A DNA stretch of 64,000 nt from Nemophila menziesii (GCA_029959085.1 JARWIR010000002.1:63418154-63482153); one strand, 5' to 3'; shown: positions 12,772-24,916, counted from the stretch's first letter. The notes: generated from the letters alone by a model not told the origin. Program-made: numbers and translations.

Positions 12772-13756
12772 TGAAAGTCCTAGAGGGGGGGTGAATAGGA
12801 CTACTAATAAGATTAATGCCTAATTAAAATATTTTGGATAATTATAAGTTTTACGAAAACTTCTATTTCAATATATCAAAATGTTACGGGACCATGCAGG
12901 GGATAATTAGGGGTTCGATATATAAGTAATACAAGTAGGTATAATACGATAAGTCAAGAGATAAGGGATAGACATTACACAATCACGTATAATGGTTCGG
13001 TTTCCCTAATCCACTACCTAAGATAGCCACCTTAGGATTTTCAAGCTTCTCACTAAGCTTCCGTGTCTCTCTTAACCGGGTCGAGAACACAATAACCTTA
13101 CAAACACTTCGATACCACGAATCAAACTCTTGTGCTATCACAACACAAGGAAATCGACTATACTCCTTATACTCAAACTCTTTCTTAATCTATCTATTAC
13201 AAAGACTAGGCTTAAGAGGATAAATACAAAGTGTTTAAGTGGTGGAATAATTTTGCTAAACAATATCCTAAAGAGTAGATATAACTTTGAGCATGAAAAT
13301 CCTCTTGAGTAGATGGACGATTAAGCTTCTTGAATTAACCCATTAATTGAGTAGATTAGACAAGTTAATTGATCAAACTTGGATTGATGACTTTGATTTC
13401 TTGAGACCTTTAATGGATGTATAAGAATGATTATAATTGAATTGGTAAGAGGTCGTTTGTTGCAAGTGATAAAGATCTCTTTTATAGGCACATTCTGCCT
13501 CTTGGCCGGCTAGCCACCCCGGTTTGTCTCTTAGTCCAACGATTGGATCTAATGTGGCATTTGACCATTGGGAAATGGCTCTCTCCACTGGTAAGCCGGT
13601 CCGGTTCTCGAATAAGTGCTTAGAAAAGTTTATATATTAAGGATAAAAACATTAGTGTATCGTATAAACCGTGTAACATGTAATACACTTTTATGGGGAT
13701 ATTAAAATGAGATTTGGAAAATATTAAAAGAAGATTAAAAGGACTTTAGGCCAACA
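12772..13756 (-). mobile_element. 3' LTR of element E
   Basis: It matches 23516-24525 over the whole length. It lacks a 20-bp unit present in the other LTR within the CCGGTAAGCCGG segment (near 13590). The plus-strand left edge TGAAAGTCCTAGAGGGGGGG is the LTR end; the right edge GGCCAACA is its start. The adjoining internal sequence, CATCAAAACAGGTGAGAT on the minus strand, looks like a decayed polypurine tract. Confidence 0.85.
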
Positions 13757-14920
13757 ATCTCACCTGTTTTGATGTTTGAGAAATCGAAATACACAAGGTT
13801 GCCGGTGAGAATTTTTAACAATGTTATCCTTCAGATGAGTTAACGACCGGTAAATGGAGTAACCGCCCCTTTCTCCATGCATAAAAATGTTTTTGAAATA
13901 CCAAAGAAATTTTAAATGATTTTTGTAAACAAGATTAGTGAATTTATACTTTGAAAAGTCCTCCTGACTAAAAGTATAAAACAATTGAAAATTTGTGTTC
14001 AAAAATACTTTAAGGTTTGTAAAACGTGTAAACTTGTATCTTTGATCTTTCTCCCCCTTTGTCAACAACAAAAAGAAGTAAAGGATATTTTAGAATAGGA
14101 TATAAGCTTTTAGGGTTTAAAGAGCAAATTTCAAAGTTTGAGGGATTTAGGTGTATATTTTCAAATTTTGAGAAACTTTAAGTGTCATTTTTCAAATTTT
14201 AAGGATTTAAAAAGATAAGTTCTATAAAGAAGGGGATTGAAAATCATTTTCAAAAAAGGAAAAGGGACTAATTGGTCAAATAAAATTTGAGGGACCAAAA
14301 TGTATTTTTGCAAAGTCTAGGGATTAAAATGCAATTTTACAAAGTATAGGGACTAAAATGAAAATTTAAAAAGTATCGGGACTAAAATGTAATTTTTCAA
14401 TGTCACAAGGACAAATTTTGTAAAGAAGGCATAATCTTAATTTTGAAAGATACAACTTATTCTAGATAGTATGCAATTTCAAGATATATGGAATTTAAAA
14501 TGCAACTATTTAAAGTAAGGACCAAAATGCAATTTTCCCAGCTAGGAGGGATCAAATATACGAAGTAACCTATAAGATAAAGATAGATATTGGTGACAAG
14601 AAATAATAGCATAACATACGGGAATAGAAAAATAATAATTAATGCAATATAAACAATCACTAACCATTAATAAAGCTTAACGATATAAAACTAGATAAAC
14701 CAATAATAAGGAAAGTATTAAAGCAACATTCAACAACGAGTTTAAAACACATACAATAAAAAGAGTTCATAAACCAAAATATATCTTAAAACAAATTGCA
14801 ACTTAAACATAACTAGAAAAGCAATAAAAATACGATAAGACAAGATGATACCAAATGAAAAACACCAAAGCATCAACAAACTCAACAACTCCAATCAACA
14901 ACTCAACGATTTGCACGGGA
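13757..14920 (-). other. 3' noncoding region of element E
   Basis: This AT-rich stretch between the 3' LTR and the end of ORF2 has no supported ORF. A purine run, CAAAGGGGGAG on the minus strand near 14052, may be an internal polypurine tract. The tandem repeat at 14264-14406 lies inside. Confidence 0.55.
14264..14406. repeat. 29-bp tandem repeat
   Basis: Units starting GGGACTAAAATG or a close variant begin at 14291, 14320, 14349 and 14378, exactly 29 bp apart. A weaker unit starts at 14264, and a lone diverged unit lies near 14519. It is part of the noncoding 3' region of element E. There are no unique spacers, so it is not CRISPR-like. Confidence 0.75.
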
Positions 14921-15999
14921 TCAATTTCTTGAACAGCGTCGAGTGTACATCATATCATCCTTAATACACGATACATCATTCTTAGTACACAATACCTCGT
15001 TTGTAAGATTCTCCAATTTACCTTCCAAAAACACAAACTTTCTTTCCACAAAATCTATAAAACAGTTTAAAGTGGCTTCAATACATGAAATATGAGGAGG
15101 ATCCTTATTTGTAGGATGGTTTTTTGTTGGCTCAATACATATAGGAGAGGCCGAAATGGGTATACCTATGGAAAGTGAGGAGGAAGACTTGATGCTAGAG
15201 ATGAGTTCATCATTACCCAAATTATCAAGATGTTTTTCTGGAATATACTCATTGTTATAAATCACAAATATCATTTGACGAATGGATTTATAATCAAACA
15301 CCCAAGTTTGCGAGAATTTTGGGTCAAGTCTGAGATGGTAAAAAAACGATGATAGGGCTAAACCGAAAGGCACATTAACGGTATTATTTCGAGCATGATT
15401 CATCATTTTAATCATAATTGCCAGAACGTTAATAAGTTCGGAATTATAGATAAGAAACTTAAGATGAGCTTCATATGGGTAGATTATAGCATCATGTTTT
15501 GCTTTGCAAAAATGCCCTTGTAAAACGAGTTTGTAAGCAACTTGAAAATCGGTTGTAAATCTAGTAGTTTTCCAAATGGGAGAAATAGGAGGAATCATAT
15601 GGAATCCATGAAAGACATAACCCGATTATTTGTTTCATCATCAAGAGGACCCCAACCAACACCCCAAAATTTTTCAAAACCGGAATCATGAAGTTTGAAA
15701 AAACGAGCTAAAATAGTTTGATTAATTGAAAAAGTTATTCCATGAACTTTTGACACAATTGAATTATTTTCACAATTATACTCAAGGTTTTTGTAAAATT
15801 CAATGCAATAGCTAAGAACAATAGATGTTTCAATATAGAGGAAAGTTATTAGACCTTGAGTGGTTAGGAGATCAAAGAAGTTTGGACCTTGAGCGAAAGC
15901 CGATGGGTCGATTTTACTTCTAGGTTTGATTCTGAAAGGTTTTTTTTTGCCATGAGAAGGGATTGGTTGTTCTTCCTCTTGAGCCCTTGAAGAACTTGC
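14921..15999 (-). pseudogene. ORF2 of element E, main part (Transposase_32-like)
   Basis: From 15999 the frame is open to about 15600, where it meets a TGA. The downstream part continues in another frame, 15598-14921 (225 residues). Together with 50 bases at 21606-21655 on the far side of element D, the ORF would be about 370 residues. The pattern around SYCIEFYKNLEY, then VSKVHGITFSINQTILARFF, parallels FYLGLF...RGKLVPFTVEEIRNHF in the gypsy ORF2, with the same spacing and the same position upstream of the 3' LTR. The basic, Ser-rich N-terminus is also similar. Two breaks (the D insertion and the frame change) inactivate it. Family assignment is by pattern only. Confidence 0.6.
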
Positions 16000-17521
16000 T
16001 GGTGTCGCCTAGGGTGTTAGAAAAATAAGATAATAATAAGCCATAAAACAATGCACTTTCACCCTAGACAAGTACAGTACTGCAAGTATTACAGGCCGTA
16101 TGCAAGTTTTAATGATAAGTCAGATTCGTTCGCAGGGACTTAGTGTGTTAAACGAATGGGTAAATAATAACGAGTAAGAAGCAATTAATTAAAAGACAGA
16201 AATTAAAAGGAATAAATCGGAGATTATGATTAAACTAAGGAAAATTAAAAGAACATAAAATAAATACGAAGAAATATGAGATGAGAAGTATAGCTTAGGT
16301 TTTGTTAGTATGCACTAATCCTTCTAATTCTTTCTATAAAATCTAGTTAATAAGGGAGATAATTAGCTCTTAGATACTAAGTCAGGATTCTAAATTCCCA
16401 TACCTTAGACCTTGAGAGCGACTAAGGGGGCTACGGACACATCATGAGGCAGCCTAAACCTAGGGTTATCAAGCGCTACCAAGACCCTAAACAATTCAAT
16501 TCCAAACATGATGATAGTGATTCAAATATACCCTAATGACTATCTAGCTAGAATTAGTGTTGTCAAGACCAATATCGACACTAGACGTTATGTGGTGTTT
16601 CAATAATTAGACACCCAGCTAAGGTGATCATCTAACTACTATTAAGAAAGCCTAAAGTGATTAGTTCTAGAACAGGCAATAATTCAAAACACATAAACAA
16701 ATATATAGGTAAGAAGTTAATATCAGATTAAAACATATAATTCCCAAAGAAACTTAGATAGAAAGAAAATAGAATTCATAGATTATACATGATGCAAAAC
16801 CCAAGCTATGAGAAAATTAGTTCATACCTGAAGGAAATAAACTAAAAGAAATAAAAAAAGACTTCATCATGCTCTCTACAATAATTCTGATGATAAAAAC
16901 CCTAAGGACTAATTACTATGAGGCAAGGATGAGAAAGATGAATTAAAAAAGATATAAGGGTGTATTTATAGGTGTTTAGAAGACCTAATTCGTTTTCTTG
17001 AAGGAGAAGGTAAGTAGTGGACTTCCAGCCCAACTCAAATTCGTAACCATAAAACATGGAATCAGGCCCGTTTTTGTTTTGGTCCTAACAGCTTCAATTC
17101 TTATTCGTTTAACGCGTATGAGTAGTCGAAATTCATTCTCTCAGAAAGATATTTAACTTTTCTCTTGATCTCTTCTCCAAATTCCCCACCGATTTTGAGA
17201 TATAAGCTGATTTGTGGTCGTGGGTGGTGAAATTCAGGATTATGACAGCTTTTCCCTTTCCATATTTTTAGCTTTTCTTTCCTTATCTCCAATTTCCATG
17301 CTTATCTCTTTCCATATCTCTTAGTCTTTGACTTGGAATATAATTAATCTCCATAATTATCTTTAAAGCTTCACACCAAATAAATAATTAAACCCAATAT
17401 GCTCTAAAAATAATAATTTACTAAATCAAGACTCAGAATAGGAAAGTGTAGCATTTCTCAAGAAAATCGACTAGAATGCCTTCTAAATCACTAAAAATGA
17501 TGTCCCCGACTACTATAATCA
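16000..17521 (-). mobile_element. 3' LTR of element D
   Basis: This 1522-bp LTR has on the plus strand a left edge TGGTGTCGCCTAGGGTG, the same end as F. On the minus strand it begins TGATTATAG next to the polypurine tract GAGTTGGGGGTCT, lacking the GTCTC arm kept in the 5' LTR. An antisense TATA-like TATTTATAGG lies near 16968. Confidence 0.9.
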
Positions 17522-19101
17522 AGACCCCCAACTCAAAGTTGTATAGTCCCGATACAATAAAAATAAAAACAAAGGGAAGTCTCTAAATACACACCTAGGT
17601 AATTTTAATACAATGGGAAGAACATAGCAGAATATATTAAATAGACATAAAGCAATTACTCAGAAAATTTCATGCAATAATATTCATAACTACATACCTG
17701 TACACTTCTCACATCCACAGTCAACACGGCTTGAATTCAAGATCATATTAGTTTTGCAATGTAAGAAGGATTGAGACTTTACTCAGTTCACCAAGGAAGC
17801 TATAGATTGTTCATCGAACTTTCACTAGTATCCAAAGATCCACTTAACTACTCTCTATTGGCTCAATCACTTCTTGATTACATAGCAAAGAATCAGAAGG
17901 TCTTTAAGGTTGTAATTTAGGCTTAGGGATGGTATGGTAGTATATTTGGATAATTTAGAGTGAGCTTTTTGCTCTCTCCTCACTAGCCATCAACGAATCG
18001 CCCTAGAGCTTGAGTTACTCTTATAAAACGTTTCTCACTCAACCCAATGAATTCTTGATGCACAATTTAGCATCCCCAATAACCCAATTAAAGCATAAGA
18101 TGTTCACATAAAAATTCCACTTTTCCGGTCCGAATATATATTCTTTTCAAATCATTTTTTCCTCTTTTTTTTTCTTTTGTATAGCTATGACTCTCTTTTT
18201 AATGTTCGAGATATCACGCTATTTTTTCATAAATTATGCCTTTTCATAGTTTTAGCTCGTAGCTTCTTTTTCATTCACTATTACCCCGGCAAAGGGTTAC
18301 AATATAATCCTGTGAATCATCATCAATATAATTACAGAGCACAATTAATAAGCTCAAAAATCCCAACCTATAACAATTCCCATAATGGTGGACCCACCAC
18401 CCCTAACTCAAGCTCTAACACAATTGTCTATGCATCGCGATTCGAGTGTGGGTCATATGGAAAAGTCATATAATCCAAAGGGATATGGTTTATAATGTGT
18501 TTAAATAGAAAGGCTTTTAGAAAGGCTAGAAGGGGCTGAGAAGGATATAGCATATAAATCAAATAACAAGGTGAGAAGGTATAAAAAGGCTTCAAGTGGC
18601 TTCAATATGAAAGAACTGCCTTAATCATTTTCTACACCATTTAATTTCGTTATTTTCTTACCTTTAGCACTTTCATCAAATGGGTTTGTCAACTAGCTTG
18701 GATCTCACAGCCTACACACTACTCAAGGTTCCCTGAGATCGAACATACTTTCTATCGCATTGCTTACTAATCTTTTCTTTACTATCAATGTGTGTTTTCC
18801 TGCAAATACTCAAAACATACAAAATAAAGTAGATCATAATCATACTACTTACTATCATCAATTCAATGAGCTTATGCTTTCAAGCTATTAAACACACTCT
18901 ACATCTAATTCCCATGTATCAAAAAATTTAATTTCTACCTAAACACAGAAAAATGGAGATGAGAGACAACGAATCCCCACACCCCTAACTCAAAAATGAG
19001 TCGTGTCCCCACGACTCGAAAAAGACTCGAAAAAGAAATTAAAATTAGCAGATAAAGCATTTACAAAACTGGTAAGGAAGAAAGAGAACATACTCTCGAG
19101 G
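17522..19101 (-). other. Conserved 3' noncoding region of element D
   Basis: This is the counterpart of the F region 38528-40170 and has no supported ORF. The shared blocks GGTGGACCCACC (near 18388), CCCCGGCAAAGGGTTAC (near 18284) and the TCGTGTCCCCACGACTC block (near 19002) are present. Confidence 0.75.
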
Positions 19102-20310
19102 CTATTGCCTCGCATTATCGACATCCAAGATCGGATTTGCTTGATCTTTCTTTAATTGCTCGAGGAGTGTCATGATGTGCACTTGATTGGCTCTGATGTG
19201 TGCCAAATCTTTGGCTAAGGAAGTTTGAGCTTCTTCAACTTTGTTTAAACGCTCATCCATCTTCTCTTGCTAACTTTGCTCCTTTTCTTCTTTCGAGATT
19301 TGCGTAGAACCCGCACCTCTCAATACTTTCATGATCCAAGCATTATCAATATAAGTCTTCTTAAATTCGAGTTTCTCTTCTTCACCCAATATAGTATTCA
19401 CTTTTTGCACAAGACACGTGGTCATAGTAGGATATTTAACATTATAAACCGATTTAGGAGAGACCGAAAATCGCATCACCTCCTCATAGATCAACTTTGC
19501 CACATCCACTTATTCTCCTCTCAAAATACAATCCAAAAGTAGAGCGTTCTTCTTAGTCACATCCAAAGTTCTTGTGTTTCCAAAGACATTAGGGATAAGG
19601 AAATTGTGCCAAATTCTAGCATCCGGTTGAAGATATTTGTAAGGCCAAGGTGCCTTCAATTCTCCCTTATGTTATTGCACTTTCTCCTTGTCTAAAACAT
19701 GCTCAAATAGTAAATCCCAATCACAGATATTTCGTTTAGCCACCGCTTCATTGTACTTGCACGGTCCAATTAATTTCTTAAACTGGAAGTGGTTTCTAAT
19801 CTCTTTAACTTTGAAAGGAACTAACTTTCCTCTAATCGGAACACAACCTTCACTATCACGGCTAAAAAGGCCTAAATAGAAATCTAAAACTAACTCATGA
19901 CATAAATCGGAACGTCTTACCATGAATGTAGACCATCCCAATCTTTCACCAAGCTCCAAGAATCTCTTATACTATCATGTACCAACTTTTTCATCGAATA
20001 CTTTCTCATAAGCAAAAGGTAGTTCCTTTAATTGTTTTTCTGTAGAAGCTATCAAGGCCTTTGAAGCTTCCTCTTTATCTACGGGTGTAGGACCTTTGAA
20101 TAGAAGAGTTTGTGTTCTCTTCTTGGGAAAAAGTGAAACCCTTTTCCCCATTAAATCAAACATAGCCGGCTTACCTCCTTCTTCAACATCGATTTTACCC
20201 TTAGCTTTGGAACTAGAACCTTTGTTACTTGATTTCTTCTCAATTGGACCCAATACCTTACTTTTCTTCACCTCCCTCTTGTTAGATAATGTTTCTGTTC
20301 TTTTAGTCAT
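19102..20310 (-). pseudogene. ORF2 of element D (Transposase_32-like), decayed
   Basis: The ATG at 20310 opens MTKRTETL as in B; the final stop is at 19102-19104. Open pieces run to 19975, 19959-19672 and 19509-19270, with stops and frame changes between them. The conserved core (FYLGLFSRDSEG, then RGKLVPFKVKEIRNHFQF) and the segment KSVYNVKYPTMTTCLV are readable. It is most similar to ORF2 of F (shared ELPFAYEKVF segment). Confidence 0.75.
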
Positions 20311-20362
20311 CTCAATTGACCCCCAACTCAATGCTTTAACAACTCTTGAAAATTGAAACACG

Positions 20363-21605
20363 CTACTGCAAGTATTACAGGACATATGCAAGTTTTAATG
20401 ATAAGTCAGATTCGTTCGCAGGGACTTATTTTGTTAAACGAATGTGTAAATAATAACGAGTAAGAAGCAATTAATTAAAAGACAGAAATCAAAAGGAATA
20501 AATTCGAGATTAAGATTAAACTAAGGAAAACTAAAAGACAATAAAATAAATACGAAGAAATATGAGATGAGAAGTATAGCTTAGGTTTTGCTAGTATGCA
20601 CTAATCCTTCTAATTCTTTCTATCAAATATATTTAATAAGGGAGATAATTAGCTCTTAGATACTTAGTCAGGATTCTAAACTCCCATACCTTAGACCTTG
20701 AGAGCGACTAAGGGGGCTACGGACACATCATGATTCAGCCTAAACCTAGGGTTATCAAGCGCTACCAAGACCCTAAACAATTCAATTCCAAACATGATGA
20801 TAGTGATTCAAAGAAACTTAGATAGAAGAAATAGAATTCATATATTATACATGATTCAAAACCCAAGCTATGGGAAAATTAGTTCATACCTGAAGGAAAT
20901 AAACTAAAAGAAATAATAAAAGACTTCATCTTACTCTCTACAATAATTCTGATGATAAAAACCCTAAGGACTAATTACTATAAGGCAAGGATGAGCAAGG
21001 ATGAATTAAAAGTGATATAAGAGTGTATTTATAGGTGTTTAGAAGCCCTATTTCGTTTTCTTGAAGGAGAAGGTAGTAGTGGACTCCTAGCCCAACTCAA
21101 ATTCGTAACCCTAAAACATGGAATCAGACCCGTTTTTGTTTTGGTCCTAACAGCTTCAATTCTTATCCATTTGACGCGTATGAGTAGTCGAAATTCATCG
21201 TCTCGGAAAGATATTTAACTTTGTTCTTGACCGTTTCTCCAAATGCCCCACTTATTTCGAGATATAAGCTGATTTGTGGTCGTGGGTGGTGAAATTCAGG
21301 ATTATGGCAGCTTTTCATTTTCCATATTTTTAGCTTTTCTTTCCTTATATCCAATTTCCATCCTTATCTCTTTCCATATCTCTTAGTCTTTGACTTGGAA
21401 TCTAATTAATCTCCATAATTATCTTTAAAGATTCACACTAAATAAATAATTAGCGCCAATATGCTCTAAAAATAATAATTTACTAAATCAAGACTCAAAA
21501 TAGGAAAGTGTAGCATTTCTCAAGAAAATCGACTAGAGTGACTTCTAAATCACTAAAAATGATGTCTCAGACTACTATTAATTCATGACAAAATAGGAGA
21601 CATCA
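20363..21605 (-). mobile_element. 5' LTR of element D, two deletions
   Basis: It begins TGATGTCTCC at 21605 with an intact terminal inverted repeat. Compared with the 3' LTR it lacks about 270 bp (junction near 20813, GTGATTCAAAGAAACTTAG). It also lacks its last 50 to 60 bp, where it fuses to the ORF2 leader at about 20362. The latter deletion also removed primer site and gag. Confidence 0.85.
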
Positions 21606-21655
21606 CTTGCTCTCTTCTTCCCTTTTGATGTTGAAGACTCTTTCCTTGGAGGCAT
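21606..21655 (-). pseudogene. ORF2 of element E, start codon fragment
   Basis: The ATG at 21655 opens a basic, serine-rich N-terminus (MPPRKESSTSKGKKRA). The frame reaches the target duplication of element D at 21606-21610. Past D it continues at 15999. This start is chosen because it follows a CT-rich leader and stays open across the junction. Confidence 0.6.
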
Positions 21656-22409
21656 CTTGAAGACTTGATAGAAGGATTGAGATGGGTTGAGGTATTTTGA
21701 TATGGTGAAGATGAAGGCTTGAATTTATGGAAGAGAAATGGGGTAAAATCGATGGGTTTATGAAGGATTTTGAGAGGGAGGAGTAAATATTTCGGTTTTT
21801 GAAGGAGAAGGGAGTGGAAAACAAAAAGGGTTTTGGTTAAAAGTGAGAAGATGAAGAGTAAAAGCAGTTAAAATCGCGTCTCAGATCTATCGACCAGTAA
21901 GCCACTCAATCAACAGGTAAGCCGGTCAAGAACTAGTGAGGAATCAGCCTCTCACCGGTAAGCCGGTCCACGACCGGTTAGCCGCTCAAGCCCTTGACAT
22001 TGGATCGAAAATTGCAATTTTTACGTCAAGAAAATTATCCGAAATCAACCCAAAATCTCCTCAATAGTTTGAGAATGTTTTAAAACTTCTAAAACATCTT
22101 TAGTTTTTCAAAACTAACAAGTAGAAGGGTCTAAAACAAGGAAAATAGATTTTTGCGACAAGAAGACCCCTACATTTTCTATAAAGTACAATATAGACCC
22201 AAAACAAAAAACTAAACATTTTCAAGAGTAATAAAGTGTAAAAACTAAAAGATACCTATCAAATATAAAAAGAAATACATACACACATAATTGAACAAAA
22301 ATAATAGCGAGATAAATAAAGAAATCACCGGATTTTTTACGAGATTTGAACGTCCTTTTGTATATTATTTCATTTCCTTGACGCTCAACAACTACAATAA
22401 ATAATATCT
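21656..22409 (-). repeat. CT-rich leader and GC-rich repeats of element E
   Basis: On the minus strand, 21656-21860 is pyrimidine-rich like a plant 5' untranslated region. Upstream, 21880-21995 holds repeated GGTAAGCCGGTC-type words (near 21917, 21957 and 21975). This order, GC-rich repeats then CT-rich leader then ORF2 ATG, matches the gypsy elements. The rest (22000-22409) is AT-rich with nothing recognisable. Confidence 0.6.
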
Positions 22410-23459
22410 CTAAAGTATCCAAGGTGGAGTGGATCCGGGAACACGATTAGTACTTTTCACGATCCATGTCAATTTTTCCCACAGGGGTACTAAAGATCCG
22501 TATTCAAGTTGTTTGTGATAATAACACGTTGAAACACGATGACCGTTTTTTCCGCAAAAATTGTAAGTACTCCTTTTGCAAATAGGAATATTACGAGAAG
22601 ATTTTGAACACGATTTTTTCTCGTTCTTTTGTTTAACTAAATTTTCATTCAAAAATATTTTTTCTATAAGAAGTTTATTTTCATCAAAGGGAGTGAAATT
22701 TAAATAGGGATGATTTTTTAAGAGTTTAAAAACAATGGAACATGCCTCATCCACTTTCTCAATAGCTATAATACTTTTGTTCATAAGATTTTGAATTTTA
22801 TTGGAAGAGAAAACACTTTCAAAACATGAGTTTTTATTGTTTCCCAAAATGTCATCTTAAGTAGGGCAACAATTAAAACAATTCTTTTGATAAATTTTAT
22901 CCTTTGTTAATAAAAGGTTATTCAAGTGGATTTGAGAATCAAGAATATTGAGAAGGGATGCGATATACCTAATATCATTATAATCATATGAAAGTGACAA
23001 ATAGTTAGGATAGATTACTACCTCATAGTTTAATTTTGGATCATCATGAGTTTCATCATGGATTTTTCTTTTTTCTTTGTCAATATCGACAATCCCATAT
23101 AGGTACTCCAAACGATCCCAAATTTCCTCTACCGAATCACAATCATACATCTTTGTGAAAATCTCTTCGGATATTCCAAATATTAAAGTATACATCGGTT
23201 TTTCATTTGGGGTGATTTTAGCTTTATCATCTTCGGTGAGTTTATCGTAATCTTTTCCGTCTCGATTCAACTGAAGAAATCCGGCTTCATTTAGTTCCTT
23301 TTTGTATGGAATGAATGGAACTTAAATAACTATTATCCACTGATCGGGATCTTCAGCTTTTATAAATTCCTCCATTTTTGTTCTCCAAGCAAAGTAGTAA
23401 GTGCCTACAAAAAGTGGAGGTTGGGTAGAAGACGACTCTTCCAAAAGATTAAATTACAT
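22410..23459 (-). pseudogene. gag of element E (copia, SIRE-like), decayed
   Basis: This is a nucleocapsid-capsid gag. The N-terminal part near 23400 reads YYFAWRTKMEEFI, typical of SIRE-type copia gag. The middle has GISEEIFTKMYDCDSVEEIWDRL (22857-23270). The C-terminal part has a zinc-knuckle-like FCGKNGHRVSTC (about 22535-22570), whose first cysteine is missing (YNFCG), so the CCHC is imperfect. A stop at 22857-22859 splits two pieces that lie in one frame. Stops also lie after the first ATG (23459) and near 23320. The ORF ends at 22410 without a pol continuation. Confidence 0.75.
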
Positions 23460-23500
23460 GTCGTTTACTCTACTAACGATCAAACTATTCACTAGAGTTA

Positions 23501-23513
23501 GGCTCCGATACCA
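23501..23513 (-). other. Primer binding site of element E (initiator tRNA-Met type)
   Basis: The minus strand reads TGGTATCGGAGCC two bases after the 5' LTR end. This is the plant initiator-Met primer sequence with one change (G for A). Confidence 0.85.
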
Positions 23514-23515
23514 AT

Positions 23516-24525
23516 TGAAAGTCCTAGAAGGGGGGGTGAATAGGATTACTAATAAGATTAATTCCTAATTAAAAGTATTTTGGACAATTATAAGTTTTAC
23601 GAAAAACTTCTAAGTCAATATATATCAAACTCTTACACGATCATGCAAGGGATAATTATGGATTCGATATATAAGTAATAAAAGTAGGTATAATACGATA
23701 AGTAAAGAGATAAGGGATAGAAAGTACACAATCACGTATAGCGGTTCGGTTTCCCTAATCCACTACCTAAGATAGCAACCTTAGGATTTTCAAGCTTCTC
23801 ACTAAGCTTCTGTGACTCTCTTAACCGGGTCGAGAACACAATAACCTTACAACCACTTCGATACCACAAAGCAACTCTTGTGCTATCACAACACATGGAA
23901 ACCGAGTATACTACCTATACTCAAACTCTCTCTTAATTTATCTATTACAAAGACTAGACTTAAGAGGATAAATACAATGTGTTTAAGTGGTGGAATAACT
24001 TTGCTAAACAATATCCTAAAGAGTAGATATAACTTTGAGCATGAAACTCCTCTTGAGTAGATGAACAATTAAGCTTCTTGAATTAACTCCTTAATTGAGT
24101 AGATTAGACAAGTTGATTGATCAAGCTTGTATTGATGAATTTGATTGCTTGAGACCTCTAATGGATGTATAAGAATGATTATAATTGAATTGGTAAGAGG
24201 TCATTTGTTGCAACTGATAAAGCTCCCTTTTATAGGCACATTCTGCCTCTTGGCCTGCTAGCCGGTCCGGTTTGTCTCTTAGTCCAACGGTTGGATCCAA
24301 CATGGCATTTAACTGTTGGGCAACGTTTCTCTCCACTGGTAAGCCGAACTTGTGACCGGTAAGCCGGTCCGGTTCTAAAATAAGTGCTTAGAAAAGTTTA
24401 TATATTCAGGATAAAAAACATTAGTATATCGTATAATCCGTGTAACATGTAATGCACTTTTACGAGGATATTAAAACATGATTCGGAAAATATTAAAACA
24501 AGATTAAGAGGACTTTAGGCCAACA
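23516..24525 (-). mobile_element. 5' LTR of element E
   Basis: This 1010-bp LTR pairs with 12772-13756. On the minus strand it starts TGTTGGCCTAAAGTCC and ends GACTTTCA. It contains a direct repeat of the GGTAAGCCG word near 24339 and 24357, of which one unit is missing in the 3' LTR. Confidence 0.85.
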
Positions 24526-24530
24526 CTCAC

Positions 24531-24916
24531 AACATGGACAACCTTGTGCCTCTTGCACTACATTTGTTGTAGCTAAATTTTGACGTTTTTGTACTATCTC
24601 AAGTTTCATAACTTTGACTTGATTTTCTAATGCTGTTAATTTAGCTGAATAAGCACTACTTAATCGAAGCGTTCCTTTGGTTTTTGTAATAGGAGCTCGT
24701 GCAGTTGTCCAACTCCTTTCTATTTCAATAATACGTCCTATACCTTTTGCATCTTATGTAGGATCCATAGACACAAATCCTCCTCATCCAAGATTATCTA
24801 CCCTCAATCTACTTTTTGCATTAATACCTTGATAGAACATAGCTAACCGTAAAGATGGGGTGTAACCGTGGAATGGACATCTTGCTAACTTTTATTGAAA
24901 CCTTGTACATGCGTCT
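24531..24916 (-). pseudogene. gag of element B, N-terminal remainder
   Basis: This is similar to the F gag from the segment AWTRFQQKL to the first half of the zinc knuckle. The knuckle codons are split by insertion of E; they continue at 12771. The left end (24916) joins the 5' LTR directly, so the primer site and about the first 225 gag codons are deleted. Stops are present throughout. Confidence 0.75.

Larger units (their letters stand above)
16000..21605 (-). mobile_element. Element D: gag-less Athila-like element nested in E
   Basis: The LTR ends are at 16000 and 21605, and the 5-bp target duplication CTTGC is perfect (15995-15999 and 21606-21610). D carries a complete 3' LTR, the 3' noncoding block and ORF2. 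The gag-protease ORF, GC-rich spacer, primer site and end of the 5' LTR are gone: the ORF2 leader joins the 5' LTR directly at about 20362. It interrupts ORF2 of element E just downstream of its start. Confidence 0.9.
12772..24525 (-). mobile_element. Element E: copia-like, gag-only LTR element, split by D
   Basis: The LTRs of 1010 bp (23516-24525) and 985 bp (12772-13756) run TGTTGGCC...GGACTTTCA on the minus strand. The target duplication is CTCAC (12767-12771 and 24526-24530). An initiator-Met primer site follows the 5' LTR, and the gag is SIRE-like. Without inserted D, the internal region is about 4.1 kb and holds gag, GC-rich repeats, a CT-rich leader and a Transposase_32-like ORF. No protease, integrase or reverse transcriptase is visible. 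The gag and primer site place it in copia; calling it non-autonomous is inference from the missing pol. Confidence 0.85.

Noticed and set aside
14264..14406. CRISPR-like array
   Set aside because: Tandem 29-bp units without unique spacers in a plant retroelement.
14921..15598. 225-residue minus ORF as a host gene
   Set aside because: It lies between the LTRs of E, continues in sequence upstream to a start beyond D, and parallels ORF2 of the other elements.
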